Program-made: the position numbers and the translations under genes
In this document: in pieces, positions 24,051 through 32,218 of the stretch
Layout of the letters: the number at the start of each line of letters is the position of its first letter
How positions within the stretch are numbered: the first letter of the stretch is position 1
NCBI GenBank assembly: GCA_049970695.1
Contig: JBMFML010000010.1
Location: 1 to 40,521 of the forward strand
Length of the DNA: 40,521 nt
Source: UBA285 sp049970695
GTDB lineage: Archaea; Thermoproteota; Thermoprotei_A; Sulfolobales; Desulfurococcaceae
Direction: 5' to 3'
Notes under the pieces: model-generated
What the model was told of the DNA's origin: nothing
The model's database searches: none
What the model saw: only the letters and a program-made list of their open reading frames with translations

Positions 24051-26018
24051 TTGCCGAGGAAGGTCTTCCACGAGCTTGTAGGGTTAGATCAGGCAGTGAG
24101 GCTCGTCGCTAGCAGGGTTAAGCTTAGCCCTAAGGGGCTCGAGTACGTTGAGCTCGAAAAAGCACTCTATAGGATCCTAGCCGAGGACTTATACGCTCCA
24201 GTAGACTACCCTCCGTTTGATAGATCGGAAGTAGACGGCTATGCTGTTAAGAGCACTGCTACTTTCGAAGCTACGGAAATGCGCCCCGTAAAACTCGCCG
24301 TTAGAGGCGACTCTGTACCAGGCGTAGATCCTGCGAGCCTCGGCCTTTCTTGCAGAGAAGATGTCGCTGTTCGGATATCAACTGGAGCCCCCGTACCAGA
24401 AGGCTGCGACGCCGTGGTAATGGAGGAATACACCGAGGAGGAAGGGGGCTCCGTGGCAATCTACAGGCCGGTCTCGCCTGGCGAAAACGTGTCTACTGCT
24501 GCAAGCGACGTGTCAGCAGGCGACTTCGTGCTACCCAAAGGCACGTTGCTCAAACACCAGCACATCGCACTATTAGCAGGCTTGGGCTTCTCGAAAATCC
24601 CAGTCTACGTTAAGCCGCGCGTAGCCGTCTACTCAACTGGTATTGAAGTAGTAAAACCGGGCGAGCCGCTGAGGCTGGGGAAGATCTACGATGTGAACGG
24701 CTACCTCGCTTCTTCTTTCCTAAGAGAGCTAGGCGCCGACGTGGAGTACAGGGGCATATTGCCCGACGATTTCAGCACTATTAAGAAGGAAGTGGAGGAA
24801 AGCATCGAGCACTACGATGTTGTCATAACTAGCGGGGGGACCAGCGCCGGCGTCTCAGACCTCGTCTACCGGGTTTTCGAAGCAGTAGGTGAGGTGCTAG
24901 TACACGGGTTAAAGACGAGGCCTGGAAAGCCCACTGTAATTGCAACTGCCGGCGGGAAGCTCTTGATAGGCCTACCGGGTTTTCCGCTGTCTGCTTACAT
25001 GATCCTGGTAAGAGTTGTAAAGCCCCTGATTTCGGCTCTAACAGGGCTCAAGTACTACGAGAAGCCAATGTACGTCAGGCTGCCTCTTAGAGTGAGGAAG
25101 CAAGTAGGTCGAGCCTGGCTCATACCCTCAATACTCGTCAAGTCGGGAGAGGAGTACGCTGCATACCCCGTCTCCATGAGCAGTGGCAGCATTTATGCAA
25201 TAGCCTACAGCGACGGCTTTGTAGAGCTCCCAGAAGATGCAGAAGTAGTCGAGGAGGGGGCAAAGGTTCCCTTCTACTTCTTTGCCGATGTGCGGCACTA
25301 CGAGAGGCTCACGATAATTGGCAGTAATGACCCCCTGCTAGAGGACTTGCTGAAAAAGACGGGGCTCGTGTACGCTAGCCGAATACTCAACGTTGGTAGT
25401 ACTGGCGGCTGGTTGGCTGTGCAACGCGGGGATGCCGATATAGCTCCAACACACCTCTTAGACCCCGCCACGGGGAAGTACAATACGCCGTTCCTCGACA
25501 AGTATGGGCTGCGGGGCAAGGCTGTCCTGATCAGGGGTTTTGACAGGCTAATAGGCTTTGTAGTAGCTAGGGGAAACCCGAAAAACATAACGAGCTTTAG
25601 AGACTTCTTTAGAAGCGACGTGCGAATCGTGAACAGGAGCAGGGGCTCTGGAATTAGAACATTCATAGACTTAAACCTTGAAAAGATCGCTCCCGAGCTG
25701 GGGATTAAAGTAGAGGAAATACCGCGCCTCGTTAAGGGATATACCTATGAGGTAAAGACGCACACAGCTGTAGCACTTGCAGTGAAGCAGGGAAAGGCCG
25801 ATGTCGGCGTTGCCTCGGGCTACGTCGCGGAATTGTACGATGTAGATTTCATCCCCCTGACTTGGGAAGAGTACGACTTCCTAGTACCTAGGAGCAGGCT
25901 CGAAAAGCCGCTTGTTAGAGATTTCGTTGAGAGCCTCAGGAACAGGTCTCTCTTCGAGGACTTTAAGTACCGGAAGTACTACAGATTTCCGAGCGACATG
26001 GGCTATGAAAAGAGCTAG
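24051..26018 (+). CDS. moeA: MoeA molybdopterin molybdotransferase fused to a PBP-like domain
   Basis: Residues 1-405 are MoeA, which inserts molybdate (or tungstate, in hyperthermophiles) into adenylated molybdopterin: PPFDRSEVDGYAV (55-67), SGGTSAGVSD (261-270) and GLPGFP (307-312). Residues about 415-655 are a periplasmic-binding-protein-like domain (TIIGSNDPLLEDLLKKTG; RGDADIAPTHLLDP; NRSRGSGIRTF; GKADVGVASG) without a signal peptide, so it is cytoplasmic and may sense or deliver the oxyanion or regulate activity. This fusion is known in archaea. TTG start set by the shared TATA box. Confidence 0.92.
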   Translation: MPRKVFHELVGLDQAVRLVASRVKLSPKGLEYVELEKALYRILAEDLYAPVDYPPFDRSEVDGYAVKSTATFEATEMRPVKLAVRGDSVPGVDPASLGLSCREDVAVRISTGAPVPEGCDAVVMEEYTEEEGGSVAIYRPVSPGENVSTAASDVSAGDFVLPKGTLLKHQHIALLAGLGFSKIPVYVKPRVAVYSTGIEVVKPGEPLRLGKIYDVNGYLASSFLRELGADVEYRGILPDDFSTIKKEVEESIEHYDVVITSGGTSAGVSDLVYRVFEAVGEVLVHGLKTRPGKPTVIATAGGKLLIGLPGFPLSAYMILVRVVKPLISALTGLKYYEKPMYVRLPLRVRKQVGRAWLIPSILVKSGEEYAAYPVSMSSGSIYAIAYSDGFVELPEDAEVVEEGAKVPFYFFADVRHYERLTIIGSNDPLLEDLLKKTGLVYASRILNVGSTGGWLAVQRGDADIAPTHLLDPATGKYNTPFLDKYGLRGKAVLIRGFDRLIGFVVARGNPKNITSFRDFFRSDVRIVNRSRGSGIRTFIDLNLEKIAPELGIKVEEIPRLVKGYTYEVKTHTAVALAVKQGKADVGVASGYVAELYDVDFIPLTWEEYDFLVPRSRLEKPLVRDFVESLRNRSLFEDFKYRKYYRFPSDMGYEKS

Positions 26019-26150
26019 TGCGGGTAGCATCTACTTGGAGGCGGAGGCCGAGGCGGGGCTGCTGTACCCCGCGGACTTGTAGGGCCCAAGCGACCTCCCC
26101 CAGTTTTTTACCCATGGTTCTCGTAAAGTAGATCCTGGAGCGGGTTCGCG

Positions 26151-26975
26151 GTGTCTGCTTTGAGCGAGCTCGTAGTTGGTATAGTCCAGGCCGAGTTTGG
26201 CACTAGCCCTACGGAAAACGCGAGCAAGATTACGCAAATAGTCAAGAAGCAGTACAGGGAGGCTGACATAATCGTACTGCCAGAGTACAGCATGCTTAAC
26301 CCCCTGGCCATAAGAGACCCTCAGAGAGTTTACGAGCTCTCCGAGCCTATTGTGGGCAGCAAGTACCTTAATGCCTTGAGTAGGCTTGCCGAAAACCTGG
26401 GAGCTGCCATAGTGGCCCACTTTATTGAGAAGACAGAGAAGCCCCCGCTCGCGAAGAGCACAACTGTGCTAATTACTAGCAAGGGGGAGCTAGTGCCTGT
26501 GTACAGTAAGATGCACTTGTTCGATGCCTACGGCTATAGAGAGTCTAGCTTCTTCGAGCCTGGAGCTTCGCCCAGTAGAATAGTCTCGATCGAGGGCATT
26601 GAAGTAGCGTTCGCGATATGCTACGACTTGAGGTTCCCCGAGCTCTTCAGAATCTACGCTACAGCAGGGGCTAAAGCGGTCTTTGTGCAAGCCGGCTGGG
26701 TTAGGGGGCCGCTCAAAGAAGAAGTACTGGATGCGCTGGCTGCTTCGCGAGCACACGAAAACACGATGTACGTAGTGGTTGCTAATCAGACTGGGCAGAT
26801 GTTTACAGGCAGGAGCGGCGTGTATAGTCCATGGGGCTATAAAGAACTGGACCTTGGATTCGGCGAGGTTTACGCCGAGCACGTTTTGAGAGCGAAAGAC
26901 GTAGAAGAAGCGAGGTCTTCGATTCCCGTCGTTTTCCAGGCAGCCGAGAAGTGGGAGATTAAAGCCAAGAGCTAA
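26151..26975 (+). CDS. Carbon-nitrogen hydrolase (nitrilase superfamily)
   Basis: A 274-residue amidase-type enzyme with the Glu-Lys-Cys triad at E45 (LPEYSM), K120 (YSKMHLFD) and C157 (ICYDLRFPE). The MHLFDAYGYRES context resembles the deaminated-glutathione/omega-amidase branch, but the substrate is not decided. GTG start at 26151; TTTTTTACC near 26108-26116 is a plausible TATA box. The 132-base gap before it holds only this promoter. Confidence 0.88.
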   Translation: MSALSELVVGIVQAEFGTSPTENASKITQIVKKQYREADIIVLPEYSMLNPLAIRDPQRVYELSEPIVGSKYLNALSRLAENLGAAIVAHFIEKTEKPPLAKSTTVLITSKGELVPVYSKMHLFDAYGYRESSFFEPGASPSRIVSIEGIEVAFAICYDLRFPELFRIYATAGAKAVFVQAGWVRGPLKEEVLDALAASRAHENTMYVVVANQTGQMFTGRSGVYSPWGYKELDLGFGEVYAEHVLRAKDVEEARSSIPVVFQAAEKWEIKAKS

Positions 26976-26988
26976 AATTATAGAAGTG

Positions 26989-27044
26989 GTGATGAGGGAG
27001 GTTTCGGCGCGAGCCGTGACGAGTGCTATCTGGGTCCTTGCTGA
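26989..27044 (+). ncRNA. Candidate C/D box guide sRNA
   Basis: In the 86-base gap between convergent genes: C box GTGATGA (26989-26995), possible C' box GTGACGA (27016-27022) and D box CTGA (27041-27044), 56 bases overall. GTG before and CGC after can pair as a short terminal stem. The D' box (GCGA, 27009-27012) is poor. GTGATGA also resembles a ribosome binding site, but the ORF it would serve is not protein-like. No rRNA target could be matched. Confidence 0.35.
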
Positions 27045-27061
27045 CGCCCCCCAATACTTCT

Positions 27062-27739
27062 CTACTCGGCGAGAGCTTCGAGCACGTTAACTAGCTCAAC
27101 CACGTTTTTCGCTTTAATAGGCCAGTCATATCCAAGCCCCCTGTCTAGTAGGACCGTTTTGGCGCCCAGCCTGCTCGCGGGTAACAAGTCGTATTCTATG
27201 TAAGCCGACACGTGTATGGCCTCTTCTGGCGTTATTGATAGGATTTTGTAGGCTCTCTCGAACGCCTGGGGGTTTGGCTTGTAAGCCCTGACGTCTTCAG
27301 CTGTGATTACGTAGTCTACTAGGCCCTTAACGCCCGAGAGCGTTACGTCAATTAAGTCCCTGTCTGTATTGGACAGTATGCACGTCTTGTAACCCGCCTT
27401 TTTGAGTAGCTTAAGCCCGTATATGGTGTCTGGGAAGGGCGGAGACTTCGCAACTGAGAGCACAAATGCCTCGACAAGCTCGTCGCTAACCACTACGTTG
27501 TGCTTCGCAGCTACTTCAGCCAAGCACTCGCCTAGTACTTGCTTATACGGCTTGTAACCCGACTTTACCTTCTCTATGTCGCACTTGAAGAACTCGCCTA
27601 CGGCGCTACCAGACACGTAGAACTCCAAGAACGAAGATATAGCGTGCTTCCAGTCAACCAAAGTACCGTACAGGTCAAAGACAACTACGACGCTCTTTTT
27701 CGGCTCCTCTTCGCAGACGGCGCAACGGGCAGCCCCCAC
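27062..27739 (-). CDS. HAD-superfamily hydrolase
   Basis: A 225-residue haloacid-dehalogenase-type phosphatase: motif I FDLYGTLVD with the nucleophile Asp, motif II LSNTD, motif III KPNPQAFERA and motif IV-like segment near HVSAYIEYDLLPA, where the usual acidic pair (GDxxxxD) is altered, so the metal site is atypical. The cap domain follows motif I. The N-terminus has an extra CAVC before the core. Starts with GTG 27739. Substrate unknown. Confidence 0.8.
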   Translation of the reverse strand: MGAARCAVCEEEPKKSVVVVFDLYGTLVDWKHAISSFLEFYVSGSAVGEFFKCDIEKVKSGYKPYKQVLGECLAEVAAKHNVVVSDELVEAFVLSVAKSPPFPDTIYGLKLLKKAGYKTCILSNTDRDLIDVTLSGVKGLVDYVITAEDVRAYKPNPQAFERAYKILSITPEEAIHVSAYIEYDLLPASRLGAKTVLLDRGLGYDWPIKAKNVVELVNVLEALAE

Positions 27740-27765
27740 CTAGAAGCCACCTCACCAACTCTGCT

Positions 27766-28911
27766 CTAGCGAGTAGACCTAAAAACTCTTGCACAGGCCT
27801 TGTACTCTACTCGGAGAACTTCACTCAGCAACTTTACATCGCACTTTTTACATGCAACACCTACAACTAGTTCTCCCCCGGTAAACTCTACGGACTCCGT
27901 GGTTGCTCCAAAAGCTTTTAGAATCTCCGCGACTTCGCCCTCCTCGGGCTTCTTCAGGTTTCTCGCCTCGAAGCCCATTTTCACCATTTTCCAGCACACA
28001 AGCCCGTGTGTGTAGAGGTTGGCCATGCACGCAGATGGAAAGAACACTAGTCCCCTCCTCCTCGCGTACTCCGCCACCTTCTTCTTAATATCGCTCATCT
28101 CAACGTCGTACTGAACGCCGGGCTTCATTTTCTCGAGGGGGACCTTGAGCCTCCTAACCACTTCTTTGATATCCACGCCTGCTTCTCTCAGTTCTTCTAA
28201 AATCCTCTTAGTGACCCTCAGCGCGCCAGCTACTACGCCAACGGCTCCGTACTCTGCTGCCAGATCCAGTATTCTAGTGTACTCTGCCTCCACAACACCG
28301 GGTATCATCGGCCTCAAGAACAGAAACGGCTTTAGGCCCGCCTCCTTCAAGTTTCTCATCGCCTCTAACCTCCTCTCTGGGCTCGGAGCGTGGGGCTCTA
28401 GCTCCCTGCTCTTTTCAATAGACACTATGGTGATGAGCGGAGACACCCTCCCCGCGCTTACTCTTGCTAGTTTTTCTGCATCACCCTTCGTTATGTAGGC
28501 TTTTGTCGAGAACTGCACGGGGTTTTCGAGGTACTTGTAGACTGCTTCAATGTACTCGAAAGTCCTGTTCTTGACAGCCGGGTGGAAGGGCTCAGTAACG
28601 CTGCCGAAGGCTAAGTACGTGCCACCTATGCCTGGTATGAAGTACTTGTTTTCCAAGAGCGCGTAAACCAGCTGCAGCCCTGTTAGCGGGTATGGCTCGA
28701 CTCTGCTGGTAAATCCCATGTCGTATATGTAGCAATACCTGCACTGGTATGCACAGCCTATGGAGGTGTGCACTGTCAGCCCACAGGGCCTCGGGGGCCT
28801 TAGTGCATGGTGGTCCCTCTTGGCCTCGGCAGCCTCCCTCTCGCTGAGGAGTCCTCTAACCTCTGCCTTTAGCCGCTCCTTACGCTTAAGCGCCTCCAAT
28901 ACGCCGGCCAC
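27766..28911 (-). CDS. Radical SAM protein (SplB-like group)
   Basis: Radical SAM enzyme with CAYQCRYC (C53, C57, C60) and a following YDMGF, typical of the spore-photoproduct-lyase-like group of archaeal proteins of unknown substrate. Extra cysteines near the C-terminus (CMANLYTHGLVC and CKKC) may hold a second cluster. The frame opens as far as 29091, inside the tRNA-Leu gene, which is impossible for the real start. TATA-like CTTTATAC at 28940-28933 gives a leaderless GTG at 28911 and a 381-residue protein. No obvious substrate gene adjoins. Confidence 0.8.
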   Translation of the reverse strand: MAGVLEALKRKERLKAEVRGLLSEREAAEAKRDHHALRPPRPCGLTVHTSIGCAYQCRYCYIYDMGFTSRVEPYPLTGLQLVYALLENKYFIPGIGGTYLAFGSVTEPFHPAVKNRTFEYIEAVYKYLENPVQFSTKAYITKGDAEKLARVSAGRVSPLITIVSIEKSRELEPHAPSPERRLEAMRNLKEAGLKPFLFLRPMIPGVVEAEYTRILDLAAEYGAVGVVAGALRVTKRILEELREAGVDIKEVVRRLKVPLEKMKPGVQYDVEMSDIKKKVAEYARRRGLVFFPSACMANLYTHGLVCWKMVKMGFEARNLKKPEEGEVAEILKAFGATTESVEFTGGELVVGVACKKCDVKLLSEVLRVEYKACARVFRSTR

Positions 28912-29067
28912 GAGAGTCGCCGTGATGTGTGTGTATAAAGGACTGGTATTATTTACTATGGTTTTGGATGAAGAAGAGCTGGCGAAGCGAGTGGTGAGCG
29001 CATACCTCCTAGCTGACGAATTTTCAAGGATTAAAAGCCCCTCACTAGGATAGAGTTCGGTAGAGGT

Positions 29068-29152
29068 GCGGGGGTGCCCGAGCCTGGTCAAAGGGGCCGG
29101 GTTGAGGGCCCGGTGGCGTAGGCCTGCGTGGGTTCAAATCCCACCCCCCGCA
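29068..29152 (+). tRNA. tRNA-Leu (GAG)
   Basis: 85 bases, type II with a long variable arm. Acceptor GCGGGGG/CCCCCGC, anticodon loop TTGAGGG (GAG), T-arm GTGGG-TTCAAAT-CCCAC, discriminator A, no CCA. A TATA-like GATTAAAAG (29029-29037) is centred 35 bases upstream. Confidence 0.96.
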
Positions 29153-29238
29153 CTCTCCTTGCCTATTCTCTAGCCCAGGCGCTACTGCCTTGCTTTTATT
29201 TCCGTGAACAAGCCTGACTACAGTCCGGTGGTGATTGC

Positions 29239-30372
29239 TTGAAGCTCTACGAGTACGAGGCTAAGGAAGTGGCCACTAAGTACTCGATACCGGTTCCAAG
29301 GGGCTTTCTTGCCAGCTCTCCCGAGGAGGCAGAGGCCATTGCAAGAACACTCGGCACTGCCGTGGTCTTGAAGGCCCAAGTTCTCGTGGGTGGGCGTGGG
29401 CTTGCTGGCGGTGTAAAAGCAGCTAATACGCCCGAGGAGGCGCGCGAAGTCGCGAAAGCCCTGCTTGGCATGGTGATCCGCGGCGAGAAAGTAGAGAAAT
29501 TGCTCGTAGAGGAGAGGGTGTGCATTTCGAGAGAGCTGTACCTCTCACTAACAGTCGACAGGGCTGCTAAAAAGCCCGTGTTCATCGTGTCGGAGCTCGG
29601 TGGTGTTGAAATAGAAGAGCTCGCGAGGAAGCACCCCGATAAAGTGCACAAGATATATGTTGACCCCGAGGAAGGCTACTCGGACTACATGAGCAGAACT
29701 GCTGCCGTTTTGCTGGGCCTTCCCTGGAGCCTAGTGCAGGAGCTCGGTAAAATCATGAAGTCTATGTACGAGATAATGCTCAGCTACGACGCGGAGCTTG
29801 TAGAGTTCAACCCACTTGCCCTCACGTGTGAGGGCAGGCTCGTCGCGCTGGACGCGAAGATAATCATAGACGACAACAGCCTGTACAAGCACCCAGAACT
29901 CGCTTCAAAGTATGGACGAGAGCTCTCTGAATACGAGAAGAAGGCTAAGGAGCTTGGTTTTAGCTACGTAGAGCTCGACGGCGATATAGGCGTTATAAGC
30001 AATGGAGCCGGGCTGACAATGGCCACCATGGACTCCATTCTGTACTACGGAGGAAGGCCCGCGAACTTCCTTGATATTGGTGGGGGTGCTTCTAAAGACA
30101 GAGTTAAGGAAGCCGTTAAGCTAATGCTAAAGCACCCAAGGTCTAGAGTGCTACTGATCAATATTTTTGGTGGCATTACGAGGTGCGACGAAGTAGCACG
30201 TGGCATAGTAGAAGCCTTAGACGAAGTCGGCATGACCAAGCCCATTGTGGTCAGGATGCTTGGCACCATGGAGGAGGAGGGCAGGAAAATCCTGGCAGAG
30301 CGCGGCATACCCGTATACGCTGAAATGGACGACGCGGTTAAGAGGGCTATTGAGCTCGCGTCTAGGTGGTAG
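29239..30372 (+). CDS. sucC: Succinyl-CoA synthetase beta subunit
   Basis: ATP-grasp subunit that binds nucleotide and succinate; with the alpha subunit interconverts succinate, CoA and ATP with succinyl-CoA. The 377-residue protein has the N-terminal KLYEYEAKEVATKYSIPVPR, the ATP-grasp strands (VVLKAQVLVGGRG), the metal-binding VEFNPLALT and the C-terminal NIFGGITRCDEVARG. TTG start 29239 after a strong GGTGGTGATT site. Three bases separate it from sucD. In a crenarchaeon the pair can serve the TCA cycle or a 4-hydroxybutyrate-type carbon fixation cycle. Confidence 0.95.
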   Translation: MKLYEYEAKEVATKYSIPVPRGFLASSPEEAEAIARTLGTAVVLKAQVLVGGRGLAGGVKAANTPEEAREVAKALLGMVIRGEKVEKLLVEERVCISRELYLSLTVDRAAKKPVFIVSELGGVEIEELARKHPDKVHKIYVDPEEGYSDYMSRTAAVLLGLPWSLVQELGKIMKSMYEIMLSYDAELVEFNPLALTCEGRLVALDAKIIIDDNSLYKHPELASKYGRELSEYEKKAKELGFSYVELDGDIGVISNGAGLTMATMDSILYYGGRPANFLDIGGGASKDRVKEAVKLMLKHPRSRVLLINIFGGITRCDEVARGIVEALDEVGMTKPIVVRMLGTMEEEGRKILAERGIPVYAEMDDAVKRAIELASRW

Positions 30373-30375
30373 TTC

Positions 30376-31254
30376 ATGGGCATACTCGTAAGCTCTAAGA
30401 CCAGGGCCATAGTCCAGGGAATAACTGGGAGAGAGGGCAGCTTTCACACGAAGCTAATGCTGGAGTACGGCACGAAGATTGTTGCCGGCACTTCGCCGGG
30501 CAAGGGCGGCTCGTACGTCCACGGAGTGCCAGTATACAACACCGTCTACGAGGCCGTGAGGGAGCAGGGGCCCATTGACGCCTCAGTAGTCTTCGTCCCA
30601 GCCAGGTTCGCACCAGACGCCGTGCTCGAGGCCATTGACAACGGAGTGAAGCTCGTAGTCGTGATTACTGAGGGGATACCTCTCCACGATGAAGTAAAAA
30701 TAGTGAACTACGCGAGAAAGCGCGGAGTCGTAGTAGTCGGCCCGAACACGCCAGGCGTGATGACGGTGGGCGAGTGCAAGCTCGGCATAATGCCCGCGCA
30801 CGTCTTCACAAGGGGGACCATCGGCGTCGTGTCGAGAAGCGGTACTCTCACTTACGAGGTCTCGAGAGAGCTCGCCAAGGCGGGATACGGCGTTTCAACA
30901 GTTGTAGGACTTGGCGGAGACCCCGTTACCGGGCTCGACTTCGTAGACGTGTACAAGATGTTCGCCGAAGACGCCGAAACGGACGCCGTGGTCCTCGTCG
31001 GCGAAATAGGTGGCGATGCCGAGGAGAGGTTTGCGAAGTACTACGCGGGGCTGTCCTCGAAGAAGCCAGTAGTGTCTTACATAGCCGGCAAGACGGCGCC
31101 TCCAGGCAAGAGAATGGGGCACGCCGGCGCAATAATCTCCATGGGAATGGGAGACTACGCCTCCAAGAGGAGGGCTCTCGAAGAAGCCGGGATACCGGTT
31201 GCCGAGACGCCGTCGCAAGTAGCACAGCTAGTAAAGAGCGTCTTGAAGAAGTAG
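30376..31254 (+). CDS. sucD: Succinyl-CoA synthetase alpha subunit
   Basis: CoA-binding and phosphohistidine-carrying subunit, 292 residues. The N-terminal Rossmann fold has GITGREGSFHT (15-25); GPNTPG (122-127) and the active-site H249 in KRMGHAGAI are in place. ATG 30376 directly follows sucC. A 234-codon open frame in another phase over its 3' half (30774-31478) is highly Arg-rich and is a shadow. Confidence 0.96.
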   Translation: MGILVSSKTRAIVQGITGREGSFHTKLMLEYGTKIVAGTSPGKGGSYVHGVPVYNTVYEAVREQGPIDASVVFVPARFAPDAVLEAIDNGVKLVVVITEGIPLHDEVKIVNYARKRGVVVVGPNTPGVMTVGECKLGIMPAHVFTRGTIGVVSRSGTLTYEVSRELAKAGYGVSTVVGLGGDPVTGLDFVDVYKMFAEDAETDAVVLVGEIGGDAEERFAKYYAGLSSKKPVVSYIAGKTAPPGKRMGHAGAIISMGMGDYASKRRALEEAGIPVAETPSQVAQLVKSVLKK

Positions 31255-31305
31255 AGGCGCCCCGATCTTCTCCTTTTTACCCCGCCTCCCATCACACTAC
31301 AGGGG

Positions 31306-31863
31306 GTGGGGCTCGTGAGCGTGCTGGAGAAAATAGGCCCTGGCGAGAAGGCCCCGGAAGAGGTAAACGTGCTAATCGAAATACCCCTGGGAAGCGGCGT
31401 CAAGTACGAGGTGGACAAGGAAACAGGCGTTCTGTTTGTCGACAGAATACTATACACTTCAATGGTCTACCCCTTTAACTACGGCTTCATACCTGGAACT
31501 CTCGAAGAAGACGGTGACCCCGTAGACGTTCTCGTGATCTCCCAAGACCCCTTAATACCTGGATCTGTCATCAGGGTTAGGCCTATTGGAGTCCTGGAAA
31601 CCGAGGACGAGAAAGGCTTTGACGCCAAAGTAGTTGCTGTCCCAGCACCCAAGATAGACCCGAGGTTTGAAAACATCAAAGACGTAGCCGACTTGCCCGA
31701 GTCTGTGAGGCAGAGAATTGAGCACTTCTTTGCCCACTACAAGGAGCTGGAGAAGGGCAAGTGGGTCAAGGTGCTGGGCTGGAAGGGCCGCGAAAAAGCC
31801 ATTGAGAAGATAAGAAAGGCCATTGAAATGTACAGGAAGAGCAGGGAAGCCCAAGGACGCTGA
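31306..31863 (+). CDS. ppa: Inorganic pyrophosphatase (family I)
   Basis: Hydrolyses pyrophosphate. The 185-residue protein carries the signature EDGDPVDVLV (68-77), PFNYGFIPGT (56-65) and the DLPESVRQRIEHFFAHYKEL segment. GTG 31306 fits a start about 30 bases after CTTTTTACC; GTG 31315 behind GGGGTGGGG is an alternative. It lies 51 bases downstream of sucD on the same strand, with its own promoter. Confidence 0.96.
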   Translation: MGLVSVLEKIGPGEKAPEEVNVLIEIPLGSGVKYEVDKETGVLFVDRILYTSMVYPFNYGFIPGTLEEDGDPVDVLVISQDPLIPGSVIRVRPIGVLETEDEKGFDAKVVAVPAPKIDPRFENIKDVADLPESVRQRIEHFFAHYKELEKGKWVKVLGWKGREKAIEKIRKAIEMYRKSREAQGR

Positions 31864-31874
31864 AGGAGCCCCCA

Positions 31875-32198
31875 ATGGAGAAGGGCTTTGCGACAACTCG
31901 CGAGAGGATAATTGAAATACTCGAGTCTGCCGAGAGGCCTCTCTCAGCTGAGGAAATAGCTGCAATGCTGGGCGGGGGCTTAACAGCCAGGGATATTTAC
32001 GAGCACTTAAATCACGTAGCGAAGAGCCTGAGCGCCAGGACCCGCGGCGGGAAAGTGCTTTTAATGGAGCCCCCGGTCTGCAGGAAGTGCGGCTACGTGT
32101 TCAAAGACCTGGATAAGCCGAAGAAGCCGAGCAAGTGCCCTAGGTGCAAGAGCGAGTGGATATCTCCACCCAGGTTTATTATATCCACTAGCAGGTAG
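31875..32198 (+). CDS. HTH plus zinc-ribbon transcriptional regulator
   Basis: 107 residues: an N-terminal winged helix (RERIIEILESAERPLSAEEI, ARDIYEHLNHVAKSL) and a C-terminal zinc ribbon CRKCGY...CPRCKS with four Cys. The fused arrangement is that of a known archaeal family of predicted regulators. ATG at 31875, 11 bases after ppa, so probably co-transcribed. It converges with the peptide maturase gene. Confidence 0.85.
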   Translation: MEKGFATTRERIIEILESAERPLSAEEIAAMLGGGLTARDIYEHLNHVAKSLSARTRGGKVLLMEPPVCRKCGYVFKDLDKPKKPSKCPRCKSEWISPPRFIISTSR

Positions 32199-32218
32199 TG
32201 CGTCTCTTACTGGGGTTT

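Noticed and set aside
26031..26420. Minus-strand frame over the start of the nitrilase gene
   Set aside because: Antisense to a gene with an intact catalytic triad; no recognisable product.
28912..29091. N-terminal extension of the radical SAM gene
   Set aside because: It would run into the tRNA-Leu gene and crosses a TATA-like box; residues there (SSARRYALTTRFASSSSSK) look non-coding.
30774..31478. A 234-codon plus-strand open frame over sucD and ppa
   Set aside because: Extremely Arg-rich product, overlaps two well-identified genes in another frame; a G+C-driven shadow.
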